Under the pieces are notes generated by a model that did no database searches, had not been told where the DNA came from, and saw nothing but the letters and a program-made list of their open reading frames with translations. A stretch of DNA of 43,283 nucleotides from a virus. The position numbers were made by a program, and so were the translations under genes. Positions 14,596 through 23,722 of this stretch are shown here, one piece after another. Where the stretch lies: the IMG/VR virus record IMGVR_UViG_3300042566_000324, positions 1-43,283 of that record. One strand, given 5' to 3'. Positions within the stretch are counted from its first letter, which is position 1. Each line of letters begins with the position of its first letter.

Positions 14596-17500
14596 TTAAG
14601 AGTAAAAAATACCAAGTATTTGATTTAATGGTGCAAATGTACCCGTTAATTTATAAGTTTTACCATTGTAAAAGAATACCAATCCTTCATTTGCTACTAT
14701 TTTATCAATACCACCCAATTGATTTAATCGTTCTAATTCCGATTTTAGTTTTTGGATTTGTGTTGGATTTCCTGCAGTTCTGACTTGGTCTGCAACTTGT
14801 TTGAATTTTTGTTTCATTGCTCTTATTGCATTTTCAGGATGAACGGTTAATACACTTCCAACAAAGTCTAAAACATCTGCACCAACTCCTAAAAATATTT
14901 CTTCAAATGGTTTTATATTTTCTTTTTGTTGTTTTGCAACATTTACTTTATCATTTTGCATTGCCCATTTTTGCAATTCTACATTTGAAATTGTATTTAA
15001 TCTAAATGATTTATCACCAAATGCCCATCTTCTAATTAAAGATTCTTTTGTAAGTTTGTCAACTTTTACTGGACTATTTGATGTAATCCACCAATCCCAC
15101 CAACTTTGATGATAATCTGCAACATTATCGTTATCTTTTAAATGAAATTCTGATTGTAATTTGTTTAATTTAGATAAATATTTACCTTGCTTAGAACTAA
15201 GGTCTGCGGATTTTGGAATTGATGTAATCGGTGGTCCTTGAATTGTATACTTTGATTGAACATCTGCGTTTACTTGTTTAATCATTCCAGCTAATGTAGA
15301 AGCTGCCGAACCATCTGCACCAATTGCTTCACCTTTTTCATTATAACAAGTTGTATTATGAAATACTAATAAAGCCTGTCCATACGGAATTACATTAACC
15401 GAATCTGGCCATATTACTTCCAAATTCATAAAACATTTTCCCTCATTAAATATTTTTTTTCTTTGAGCTTCCGAAAGAGATTGAATAGCTGCCGATAAAT
15501 CTTTCATTGCAAAATTGTATGCATCGGTTAAACCACCTCTTCCACCAAACTTGGATGCAACATCTTCTATACCCATTGCATTTTCTCCTGCATTTGCTAG
15601 GTTACCTTTATTACGGGCTGCAATTAATCTACCATTTTTCCAACTTATTGCTAAAGCTTGTCCGTCTGTTTTTTCTCTAACTACTCCTAAATCACCATTA
15701 AGTGCTTTTGTGATAATATTTTTTAAATCACCAAAAGTTAAATCCATATCATCGAATGGATGTGACATATGCCCATATGCACCACCTTCCATCAATAATC
15801 CTTCTTTAATAAATTCGGTTTTTACATATTCTATATCTGGTAGGTTTTTTATACTATATGTAATCGTTCTCTCCTCTGCATCTTCATCGCCAAATATTGC
15901 ATCTGCTTTTGGAAATTCCGTTTGAGTATACCCACCATTTTTATACCAATCCTCACTCTTATCGGTATTTAATTTTCTTTTTTTACCTTTTTTAATAAAT
16001 GAACCATCTGGAACATCAGCTGTGTTTGCGGTTGCAACATTACTAACTTCGTTTAAATCGGGTTCAATGTTTAATTCTTTTTCCATTCTTGTAATATCAT
16101 CATACCCCATATTACGAAGTTCTCTTGCTACATCATTTGGATTATTATGATTTGGATTGCCAAATAAAAATGCATTAATTCTTTTTCTGTATTTAGAATC
16201 TCTATATAATTTAATAATATTTTTAAAATGAATATCTTTATTACCCATTTCGTAAATATTTTGTCCTTTTTTACCAATTCTAAATGTAGTTGCTTGCTTA
16301 CCATTGATTGTTGGCATTCCGTGGTCATCGGTTCCAATATCTTTAACGGTAACTTTTTTGTTTTTAAATTTGCCCATTAAAACTTCATCCCCTTTGTTCA
16401 CATTTACATTTATATTTTCATTATAAATTTGTTTATTTATTTTACCATAATTTCTCATTAAGATACCAGCAACAGCATGAGCTTGATTTTCAATTGGAGA
16501 ACCGGTTGCACCATCTTTAACTTCATCTCTCACTAAACCCAATTCATCTTGTTTCCTATGAACCATTTCGTGTGCAAGTGTTCTTAAAATATCAGCAGTT
16601 AATCTACCTTCAATTGCAACATATATTTCTTTAGACATTGGATTATATCCACCTAAACTGGTTTTTGCTTCTGAATATTCTTTACCTGATACTAATGTTA
16701 TTTTTGGTTGTTCTTTTAATTTTAATTTTTTAGTTGCATATTCTACAAAGTGATTTATAGAATTTTGTTTTGATTCAGAAATATTTTCTCTTAATAAGTT
16801 TGCAGCGTTTTGCTTTGGTTTATTTTTTTTATAATCTTCAATTGATTTAAGAAGTTGTTCGTCTGATAATTTATAGGTTTTCATTTTTTCAATTACTTTA
16901 CCAATAAAATTATAAATAAATTTTTGACTACCATTTTCTTTATTTGTATCAATACTTTCTAAAATACCACCAGTTGCTGCCGATAATCCAGCTCCTGCAA
17001 ATGGTGCATGGTGAGCTTGTAATCCCAATGTTTCAAATGATGCATGTTTTATAATATCTTTACCCAAATGTAAACCAAACGAAGTTGCACCATGCGTAAA
17101 TGCACCAACAGTTGATGTACTACCTGCTGAAAGTGCTGCCATTAACCCCTTTCCTGCTACTGCCGCCTTTACACCACCTACCGCAAATGCACCCAATGCA
17201 ATTGAACCTAAGATTAATGCACTATCAAATGCAAAATCCCACATATCTTTCTTTTGTTTTTTGGTTTCTTTCCAAGATGCTTCAAATAATTTCTTTTGTT
17301 CATCGGTAGCGGATTCCGATATTTTTGGTTTTTTTTCTTTTTTCTTTTTTCCTGTTGGTTGACCATGTGAATCTAACACATCGGTTTCAACTTCTTCATA
17401 TTCTTTTTTACCATCTGGCCCAACGGAAGTAAATTCACTCCAATGTCTACGTTTTCCGTCTTTGTCTTTTATGGTACCAATTTTACCAGTTTTTGAAAGT

Positions 17501-18942
17501 GATATTAGTGCATCCATAGTTCCACCAACTATTTCTTTTTTATGATGAAACCAGTTTTTAATTCCTTTTCCAAATTTTGAAACACCCTTTAATATTGTAT
17601 CTACTACATTTTTTCTTTCTGGAGATTCCGGATTATTATATAAATCAATGTCTTTATTATCTTCTGCAGACATTTCTTTTCTAGCTTTGTCGATTGCATC
17701 TTTAGTTTGTGCTGCAATTTTATCTGCAGGTGTTGTTTCTGCAGATGACTTTAATTCGGTTCCACTTAATTTTTGTTCAGGTGGTGGCCCTTGTTCTTCT
17801 CCAGGTGTTGTTATACCGGCTGCGTTTGGTTGTTCTTTATCAATTTTACCTTGTGCAGTTTGGTCTTTTTTAGTTGGTTGTCCCGGTTGAGCAGGCTTAG
17901 CTGATTGTGTTGCAGCTTTTCCTGGTTCTTCTTTTTTCTTAGGTTCATTTACAGGAGCATCATCTGGTCCTAATATTTTTGCAGCTTGTACATGTGCAGG
18001 ATGTTCTTTTGGTAATCTTAAAGCATTTCTCGCTTTAATTTTTTTTGGTCTACCTTTGCTATCCGTATATGGAATTTCAACATCCAATGCTTTATTTACA
18101 TCTTCTTCAAAATAGTTTTGGGCCCAAACTTCGAACATCTCATTTGTAATAACCCTTTCTATTATTTCTGAAATTGGGTCATACGGGTCATTTTTTTTGT
18201 GCCAATCAGGTTCATCGGATGGATGTTCTTTTTCATGTCTTGTAGGATGTGGTTCTGGTCTCATTTCGTAAGATGGGTTTGTATTATTACTTTCATCTAC
18301 TGAACCCGTTGGTGCACCATTAATATATCCTCCTGGTAAATTTAATCCAACTCCTATACCACCCGGAAAATCTTCGTTTAATTTTGATGTTATCATCTTA
18401 AAAATATCTTTGTCAAATTTTGGATATGCTTTTAAGAAAAACTTTTTAGCTTTTTCTTTATCATTATTTCCTAAACCATTTCTAACCTCTGTTCCACTAA
18501 TTGGATTCTCTTCGGCAGGAATTGGATATGTGTAACCAATTTCATCATAACCATATCCAGCTTTACCTTTATATGGTTTAAAATATTTACCTTGCAATCT
18601 TGTAGCATCCTTTTCACCAACTGCTGCAATATATGCAATGGTTTGTCCATCGTATTTTTTTAATATTTCAACAGGTCTATACGGATTATTTACTTTTACA
18701 AATTTAGTAGACGGAACACCAAACATCTTAGTTGCAATTTCCTTTTTTTCATTAAAAGAAAATGGAGATTTATCAGAAGATGTATCGTTTGATGTTGCAA
18801 TATAAACATTTGCAGAACCAAATTCGTTTACCAAATTTTGATATGCTGCATAATGTCCTTTATGAAATGGTTGGAAACGACCTGCGTAGATTGCTACTTC
18901 ACCTTGTATTTTTGGTTTATCTTTTTCTAATAATGAATTCAT
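14596..18942 (-). CDS. 1448-aa nucleotidylyltransferase/metallopeptidase/ligase-like fusion
   Basis: A giant three-enzyme fusion. (1) Residues 15-185: HxGH nucleotidylyltransferase (GRFQPFHKGH at 21-30, ISGTEVR at 148-154), closest in pattern to NMN/nicotinate or other small-molecule adenylyl- or cytidylyltransferases. (2) 320-560: Pro/Gln/Lys-rich disorder, then a Gly/Ala hydrophobic stretch at 570-615. (3) About 720-840: zincin-like peptidase, LAHEMVHRKQDELG (HExxH 791-795) with ENQA at 818-821 as third ligand. (4) About 1045-1448: covalent nucleotidyltransferase (ligase) fold: REKTDGQ with Lys1091, ARNKG, NLE (Glu1174), EGLVFF (1419-1424) and YKLTG with Lys1431, matching motifs I, III, IV and V; I recall related sequences as DUF6267. 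It lies upstream of the packaging genes. Substrates are unknown; a virion-carried enzyme is conceivable. Confidence 0.8.
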   Translation of the reverse strand: MNSLLEKDKPKIQGEVAIYAGRFQPFHKGHYAAYQNLVNEFGSANVYIATSNDTSSDKSPFSFNEKKEIATKMFGVPSTKFVKVNNPYRPVEILKKYDGQTIAYIAAVGEKDATRLQGKYFKPYKGKAGYGYDEIGYTYPIPAEENPISGTEVRNGLGNNDKEKAKKFFLKAYPKFDKDIFKMITSKLNEDFPGGIGVGLNLPGGYINGAPTGSVDESNNTNPSYEMRPEPHPTRHEKEHPSDEPDWHKKNDPYDPISEIIERVITNEMFEVWAQNYFEEDVNKALDVEIPYTDSKGRPKKIKARNALRLPKEHPAHVQAAKILGPDDAPVNEPKKKEEPGKAATQSAKPAQPGQPTKKDQTAQGKIDKEQPNAAGITTPGEEQGPPPEQKLSGTELKSSAETTPADKIAAQTKDAIDKARKEMSAEDNKDIDLYNNPESPERKNVVDTILKGVSKFGKGIKNWFHHKKEIVGGTMDALISLSKTGKIGTIKDKDGKRRHWSEFTSVGPDGKKEYEEVETDVLDSHGQPTGKKKKEKKPKISESATDEQKKLFEASWKETKKQKKDMWDFAFDSALILGSIALGAFAVGGVKAAVAGKGLMAALSAGSTSTVGAFTHGATSFGLHLGKDIIKHASFETLGLQAHHAPFAGAGLSAATGGILESIDTNKENGSQKFIYNFIGKVIEKMKTYKLSDEQLLKSIEDYKKNKPKQNAANLLRENISESKQNSINHFVEYATKKLKLKEQPKITLVSGKEYSEAKTSLGGYNPMSKEIYVAIEGRLTADILRTLAHEMVHRKQDELGLVRDEVKDGATGSPIENQAHAVAGILMRNYGKINKQIYNENINVNVNKGDEVLMGKFKNKKVTVKDIGTDDHGMPTINGKQATTFRIGKKGQNIYEMGNKDIHFKNIIKLYRDSKYRKRINAFLFGNPNHNNPNDVARELRNMGYDDITRMEKELNIEPDLNEVSNVATANTADVPDGSFIKKGKKRKLNTDKSEDWYKNGGYTQTEFPKADAIFGDEDAEERTITYSIKNLPDIEYVKTEFIKEGLLMEGGAYGHMSHPFDDMDLTFGDLKNIITKALNGDLGVVREKTDGQALAISWKNGRLIAARNKGNLANAGENAMGIEDVASKFGGRGGLTDAYNFAMKDLSAAIQSLSEAQRKKIFNEGKCFMNLEVIWPDSVNVIPYGQALLVFHNTTCYNEKGEAIGADGSAASTLAGMIKQVNADVQSKYTIQGPPITSIPKSADLSSKQGKYLSKLNKLQSEFHLKDNDNVADYHQSWWDWWITSNSPVKVDKLTKESLIRRWAFGDKSFRLNTISNVELQKWAMQNDKVNVAKQQKENIKPFEEIFLGVGADVLDFVGSVLTVHPENAIRAMKQKFKQVADQVRTAGNPTQIQKLKSELERLNQLGGIDKIVANEGLVFFYNGKTYKLTGTFAPLNQILGIFYS

Positions 18943-18963
18943 ATGTATAAATATCTTATTTTA

Positions 18964-19089
18964 TTAGAAATTATTATAAACAAATGGGTCTCTCTTTTTG
19001 AGTTCTTCTAGTTTTTTCTTAAATCTTTGTTTTCTTTTTCTATCTTCGTATAATTTTACAAAGAATGATATTATTGGCCAATTTTTCAT
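18964..19089 (-). CDS. Conserved 41-aa basic protein
   Basis: A 41-aa protein, MKNWPIISFFVKLYEDRKRK at the start and KKKLEELKKRDPFVYNNF at the end. Its ATG overlaps the stop of the HAD gene (ATGA at 19086-19089), a strong sign of real translational coupling. It combines a short hydrophobic N-terminus with a basic amphipathic helix and a conserved-looking RDPF-Y tail; I have seen similar miniproteins in environmental T4-like phages. Function unknown. It fills the gap between the sugar block and the 1448-aa gene. Confidence 0.7.
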   Translation of the reverse strand: MKNWPIISFFVKLYEDRKRKQRFKKKLEELKKRDPFVYNNF

Positions 19090-19454
19090 AATAATGATTT
19101 TAATTTTGTTTTTGCTTCATCCAACCCCATTGCTTTATCATCTATAAGTAAATCGTAATGAATTTTACCCATATATAATCCGTTATGTTTTACACCCCAT
19201 TTTTCCAAACTACTTAATGTTATATCATATAGTTTTGAATATATTTCTTTAACATCACCATTCAATGTATTCATACCTCTTGCAGTATAAATATATATTG
19301 TATATCCTTTATCATATAATGAATTAGATAAATCTATCATTTCTTGTATTGGTTCACAATACTGATACTTTTCTATTCCCAATGATTCTTTATCGTTGGG
19401 ACGAAAACACAATGTATCATCTAAATCAAATGCTAAAATTTTTTTATTGTTCAT
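19086..19454 (-). CDS. HAD-superfamily phosphatase
   Basis: A 122-aa minimal HAD phosphatase. Motif I is FDLDDTL (Asp10 nucleophile, Asp12 acid), motif II YTARGM (Thr), motif III/IV LLIDDKA with a preceding Lys in MGKIHYD. It has no large cap domain, like the small HAD enzymes found in capsule and lipopolysaccharide loci that remove phosphate from sugar or polyol intermediates. It overlaps the aldolase-like gene by one base upstream and the 41-aa gene downstream. It probably dephosphorylates an intermediate made by the neighbouring aldolase-like or kinase domains; the substrate is unknown. Confidence 0.85.
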   Translation of the reverse strand: MNNKKILAFDLDDTLCFRPNDKESLGIEKYQYCEPIQEMIDLSNSLYDKGYTIYIYTARGMNTLNGDVKEIYSKLYDITLSSLEKWGVKHNGLYMGKIHYDLLIDDKAMGLDEAKTKLKSLL

Positions 19455-20407
19455 TATGGTAAATTATTTAATTTTATTTTAATTGTATCTTTTATTATAT
19501 TTGTTATATCATTTAAAATTGGTAATTTATCATAATTGTAATGTCCACATATTTTTATTAATGATAATTCATCTTTAATATCAAAATCATTTACATTATT
19601 TACCCATCTTATCCATTTTTTTGATTCTAAACATATTTTATAAAATTCAGTTATTTCTTTTTTATTCATATGTTGTAAATAGATATCCGTTTCAATCTGT
19701 GCTATTTCAGGACCTATATTAATACTATCAATGCCAGCATCAAATCTAATGCTCAATTCTTCGTTTGATAAATAATCTCCATTATGCTCTTTTACTTTTT
19801 TATCAAAAGATTTAACAACATCAATCATCTCTTGCATTCTTTTTTTATCAAAAGAACCTATATTTTTTCTATTAACCAAATCAATTGCAACTCCGGATTG
19901 AATTACAACATATTTTATATTAGAAAATTCCTGATTAGTTAAACTTGTTTTTAAATATTTTAGGATTCTATTTAAATCTACGTTTTCAAATTTTTTGATG
20001 GTTTCTTCCGTTCCAATTTCGTAAAATACATTTGGATTTAATTTATATAATAATTTTATAGTTTCTTCTGTTGAAATTAGACCATCTAATAATTGATTAC
20101 TATAAAATTTCCATGGGTCTATATGAATTATATTAAAATAATCCAAATCATTTATATATGACACCTTACCATCATCTTCCGTTATACCTTGCCATTCACC
20201 ACCGTGGTCTCGTCCTATTACAATATTATTACTTTTGCTTTTTACATAATTTGTAAACTCTTTAGTATCCCAACCATTTACATATCCACCATTCCAATCA
20301 ATTTGTCTTCTAGTTGGTATTAATCCAAATTTACTTGAATTAATTTCAATTACAGCATCTACAATATTTTTTGATATTGGACATATAAAATATTTTGGAT
20401 TATTCAT
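19454..20407 (-). CDS. GatZ/KbaZ-like class II aldolase family protein
   Basis: A 317-aa TIM-barrel protein resembling the GatZ/KbaZ family (subunits of D-tagatose-1,6-bisphosphate aldolase) and related sugar-phosphate enzymes found in surface-polysaccharide loci. Visible blocks are GLIPTRRQIDWNGGYVNGW (28-46) and IVIGRDHGGEWQG (62-74), the IDPWKFYS strand end, and YEIGTEE. Full-length GatZ is about 420 aa, so this is a short version. It overlaps the AroE-like gene by 8 bases. A role in splitting or joining a phosphorylated sugar is suggested by the family, but a role as a non-catalytic partner is equally possible. Confidence 0.65.
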   Translation of the reverse strand: MNNPKYFICPISKNIVDAVIEINSSKFGLIPTRRQIDWNGGYVNGWDTKEFTNYVKSKSNNIVIGRDHGGEWQGITEDDGKVSYINDLDYFNIIHIDPWKFYSNQLLDGLISTEETIKLLYKLNPNVFYEIGTEETIKKFENVDLNRILKYLKTSLTNQEFSNIKYVVIQSGVAIDLVNRKNIGSFDKKRMQEMIDVVKSFDKKVKEHNGDYLSNEELSIRFDAGIDSINIGPEIAQIETDIYLQHMNKKEITEFYKICLESKKWIRWVNNVNDFDIKDELSLIKICGHYNYDKLPILNDITNIIKDTIKIKLNNLP

Positions 20408-21023
20408 AATCTATTTGTGTATATAATTTAAATTGTTCTATTGCTTGTAATCGTGCAATTTCCTTTCCATCCATTGTAAATGGTCTTGCATCAATTATTA
20501 TATTGGTGTTTGATTTTATTTCAATAGGTGTCGCATTTATAAAATATTGGTTAGTAACATCATCTATATTTGAAATATCATTTCTATTTACGATTGAGAA
20601 ATTGATGTTTAATTTTGAAAATGCATACATAATTGCTTTTGCAAAACCACCGGTTCCAATTATGTTTATATGTTTTATTGGTTTATTTTTAAAAAAATTA
20701 TAAACTCCAATCCAATCGGTATTATATCCGTATAGTTTTGAATTATTTATTATAACCGTATTACATGCACCGATGTTGATAACGGAATCATCGTATTCAT
20801 CCAAATAATCATATACTTCGGTTTTTAAAGGCATACTTAATGCAAATCCTGCAAATTGTAAGTGTTTGGTAGACTGAATAGTTTGTTCTATGTCTACCGA
20901 ATAAAATGATTTGTATATTGCATTTATGTTATATTTTTTAAATGCGTTATTAAAAAATATACAACCATTATTTCCAGGATTATCTGAAAATGAACCATAT
21001 AGTTTAGTATCTTTATCTATCAT
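20400..21023 (-). CDS. Short shikimate dehydrogenase-like protein (AroE family)
   Basis: A 207-aa AroE-family protein (usual length about 270 aa). The substrate-site signatures are intact: FALSMPLK ends in the catalytic Lys67, GACNTV is at 85-90, and GYNTDWIG at 99-106 carries the catalytic Asp103. The cofactor loop IIGTGGFAKA (121-130) is the NAD(P) glycine loop. The N-terminus starts at the usual YGSFSDNPGNN equivalent of the G-x-P-x-x-x-S motif, with S retained but changed spacing. The C-terminal helices that close the active site are missing or rearranged. Given its sugar-biosynthesis neighbours it may reduce a keto group on a sugar-like ring rather than 3-dehydroshikimate. It overlaps both neighbours. 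Confidence 0.75.
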   Translation of the reverse strand: MIDKDTKLYGSFSDNPGNNGCIFFNNAFKKYNINAIYKSFYSVDIEQTIQSTKHLQFAGFALSMPLKTEVYDYLDEYDDSVINIGACNTVIINNSKLYGYNTDWIGVYNFFKNKPIKHINIIGTGGFAKAIMYAFSKLNINFSIVNRNDISNIDDVTNQYFINATPIEIKSNTNIIIDARPFTMDGKEIARLQAIEQFKLYTQIDYE

Positions 21024-22923
21024 AGTTAGACATTAGTTCTATTGATTTAAACCACAACATTTTACTAAACTTTTCATTGTGTAAGGGAGCCATATTTAAA
21101 AATATAATAGAAGTTAACAATTTAACTTTCTTTAAATCAAAATTATTTTTTGTTATCCAGCTTTCTAAATAACTTTTAAATTCTATTAATGAATGTGATA
21201 TTTCAAAACTATAATTAACAGAATATTCACCTCTAAGAAATATTATATTATTTTCATCTTTCATAGAATTATATGGAATTAAACATCCACCATATAATTT
21301 TGCCAAATCGTAATATAAGTCTCCAGATGTAGTTAATCCGGCAAAGGATTCTCTCCAATCTATGTATATAAATTCATCCGTATTAGAATTATATATAACA
21401 TTATCGAATTGTAAATCACCATGAAATAATTTATAAAATGGATTGGTATGAAAATCTTTAAAATTTACTTTTGATAATAATGATTTCATACTATCATATT
21501 CAATACCATTAATATTATGCTTTGAATTGTAATAATCATTTGAATATTTTTTTAAAAATAATTCCAATCTATGATTTGTTTTGTTTATGTAAAAATCATC
21601 AATATAATTTGAATAATCACCATTTTCTTTTATATCAAAATTTGATTTAAATTTTTCTAAAAATTTCTTATATAAATCAATTGAATTAATTTCATATAAA
21701 GTTTTACCATCTTGCCATTCGTATGATATAAAGTTATTAGTATAATTGAAGCCAGACGGTATTTGATTTTTTAATTCTTTTGCTCTAATTATTCTATTGT
21801 TTAGAACTGATTTATTTGGTGTGAATTTTATAAATAAATTATTTTCTTTATATGTTATTTCACCATTGTTTTTTTGTAAAGATAATGGATTGTCTTTTAA
21901 ATATTCTTTTGTTTTGTTCAAATCATCTAAATTGCCGGTATCTAACCATTTTAGTTTTTTAGCTTTAAATGTTGGATATTTTTGTGGATTTTCAAAAGCA
22001 GACACTATTTCACCATCTATAATATTATTTTCCAATTCTTTCCAGAATATATCATAATCCCACATTCCCGCTAAACCAATAAATGCCATATCAAATCCAT
22101 TTACATTTTTATTAGAATATTTTATTATATTATCATTATCTAATAAAACCGTTGAGTATTTTTCAGGATATGATGTTGGTTGTATACCCAACCAATTACC
22201 ATCCAGATATGGTAGTGGTGAATCTATCAAACAATCACAGGTTGTAATATAAAATGGTCTTTGAAGTAAATTTTTACATTTTAGAGCAGAGTATCCTGGA
22301 CCCGAATCTTTACCTTCTATATTGTCTATTTTTACAAATGTAAAATTGTGATTAGGAAATGCTAATTTACAATATTCTTCTACTATATCTCCTTTATAAC
22401 CAATAGCAATAATAAATTGATACTCTTTTGGAAACTTTTCAATTATATGAGAAATTATTGCACGATTATTAATAGGTAAAAGTGCTTTGTTTGTATATTG
22501 TGTAAGCGTTTCTAATCTAGACCCAATACCAGCTGCCAATATTAATACTGCGGGTGTTTGGTGTTCTCCTTCTATTTTTCCATTTGCTCTATGAAACTCA
22601 TCATCAATTCGGATAACATCATCTACCTCTGGTGTAGAAACTTCTTGTAAAATAATATCAGTTAATGCAATAACTCTATGTTTTTTTGGTGGAGTTACAT
22701 TAAAATATTCTCCAGCTTTCATTAATTTTTTTTCAACAACACCATTATCATTTTCTAACCATATTTCAGCTTCACCTGATATTATATAGTTTGTTTCTCT
22801 TTTAAGATTATGATATTGAAAAGATGTTTTATATCCTGCATTTATATAAATCCTTTTGTAACAGTACCTATCATTTAATTCCAACCATTCTTCTTTACCC
22901 CATGGTTTTATAACCGTTTTCAT
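21013..22923 (-). CDS. Cupin / NTP-transferase / APH-type kinase fusion
   Basis: A 636-aa three-domain protein. Residues 1-105: cupin like the type II mannose-6-phosphate isomerase domain (KPWGKEEWLELNDRYCYKR, YHNLKRETNYIISGEAEIWL). Residues 124-345: sugar-NTP transferase of GT-A fold (LILAAGIGSRL at 128-137, NKALLPI with Lys147, TTCDCLID with the metal Asp230). Residues 355-636: APH/choline-kinase-like phosphotransferase (HGDLQFDN at 501-508, YIDWRESF with Asp522). One chain could therefore phosphorylate a small alcohol or sugar and then activate it as an NDP or CDP derivative, as LicA plus LicC do for phosphocholine. The substrate is unknown. It heads the minus-strand precursor genes and overlaps the AroE-like gene by 11 bases. 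Confidence 0.88.
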   Translation of the reverse strand: MKTVIKPWGKEEWLELNDRYCYKRIYINAGYKTSFQYHNLKRETNYIISGEAEIWLENDNGVVEKKLMKAGEYFNVTPPKKHRVIALTDIILQEVSTPEVDDVIRIDDEFHRANGKIEGEHQTPAVLILAAGIGSRLETLTQYTNKALLPINNRAIISHIIEKFPKEYQFIIAIGYKGDIVEEYCKLAFPNHNFTFVKIDNIEGKDSGPGYSALKCKNLLQRPFYITTCDCLIDSPLPYLDGNWLGIQPTSYPEKYSTVLLDNDNIIKYSNKNVNGFDMAFIGLAGMWDYDIFWKELENNIIDGEIVSAFENPQKYPTFKAKKLKWLDTGNLDDLNKTKEYLKDNPLSLQKNNGEITYKENNLFIKFTPNKSVLNNRIIRAKELKNQIPSGFNYTNNFISYEWQDGKTLYEINSIDLYKKFLEKFKSNFDIKENGDYSNYIDDFYINKTNHRLELFLKKYSNDYYNSKHNINGIEYDSMKSLLSKVNFKDFHTNPFYKLFHGDLQFDNVIYNSNTDEFIYIDWRESFAGLTTSGDLYYDLAKLYGGCLIPYNSMKDENNIIFLRGEYSVNYSFEISHSLIEFKSYLESWITKNNFDLKKVKLLTSIIFLNMAPLHNEKFSKMLWFKSIELMSNYDR

Positions 22924-22975
22924 AACTATTTAGTTTATATCGTAAAGATACAAATATTTTTTTAATTTACCAAAA

Positions 22976-23722
22976 TTAATTTACTTCCAAATATCGCAAT
23001 ATCTCATCTTTTAAAAAATATGGATTCATTGGAAATTGTATACTTATTCCCCAACTATCCAAACGTGTATCGTGAAAATCTCTTGCATTAAATATTGCAA
23101 TTCTACAATCAAAATCATAAATAATATCATTAACATTATCATATATAAACAATGTTTTACTTTCAGACATTATCATATGCAATTTATAAGTTGTTTTTAC
23201 AAATTGTAAATAATTTTCATTTTGTTCATTTTTCAAACATGTTTCATAATCAAAATCAACCAAATTATATATTGGATTTGTATCTTCTAAAATTGATGTT
23301 ATTTTAAAATCATTTTTATTTAATAATAAATTATGAAATGAATTTGTCAATTCTTTTTTATAATCAAAAGAAAACGTCTCCCACGACCTATTGTGTTGAA
23401 CGGATGGTTGTGCATCTCTATGCAATAAAACAGAATTTACATCTTTTGCTGAATATCTAATATTAAATGGGACTACTTCTTTGGAAAACGATTTAATGTA
23501 ATTCCAAGTGTGTGGTAAAGCCGTTCTTTGTCTATTTTGAAATTCATCATTTCCATTCCAATCAGGACCATTATAACCAACAAATATTTCTACACCATTC
23601 ATATCTTGTTTTTCTTTATATTCGGCAAGTTCTTGCATTGATAAATTTAATAAATTTTCATCTACAAAATTTTCTAGTGAAATGAATGGAAGTTTGTTTC
23701 TATTTTTGTATACACCAACCAT
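22976..23722 (-). CDS. Possible 2OG-Fe(II) oxygenase-like protein
   Basis: A 248-aa protein with no clear family name. A possible iron site is visible: VLLHRDAQP gives His101-x-Asp103, and FNARDFHDTRLDSWGISIQF near the end gives a distal His217 and Arg220, in the order HxD...H...R of 2-oxoglutarate/Fe(II) dioxygenases. The long insert between them (residues 105-200) is Asn/Lys-rich. Phages often carry such oxygenases near structural or sugar genes. It is divergently oriented to the plus-strand island, with 52 bases between start codons. The call rests on a spaced motif only; it could also be an unrelated beta-barrel protein. Confidence 0.45.
   Translation of the reverse strand: MVGVYKNRNKLPFISLENFVDENLLNLSMQELAEYKEKQDMNGVEIFVGYNGPDWNGNDEFQNRQRTALPHTWNYIKSFSKEVVPFNIRYSAKDVNSVLLHRDAQPSVQHNRSWETFSFDYKKELTNSFHNLLLNKNDFKITSILEDTNPIYNLVDFDYETCLKNEQNENYLQFVKTTYKLHMIMSESKTLFIYDNVNDIIYDFDCRIAIFNARDFHDTRLDSWGISIQFPMNPYFLKDEILRYLEVN

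Noticed and set aside
14478-14783. Plus-strand open frames in 14.3-15.0 kb and near 30.6 kb
   Set aside because: All lie opposite long minus-strand genes with recognisable domains and have hydrophobic low-complexity translations typical of AT-rich antisense frames.
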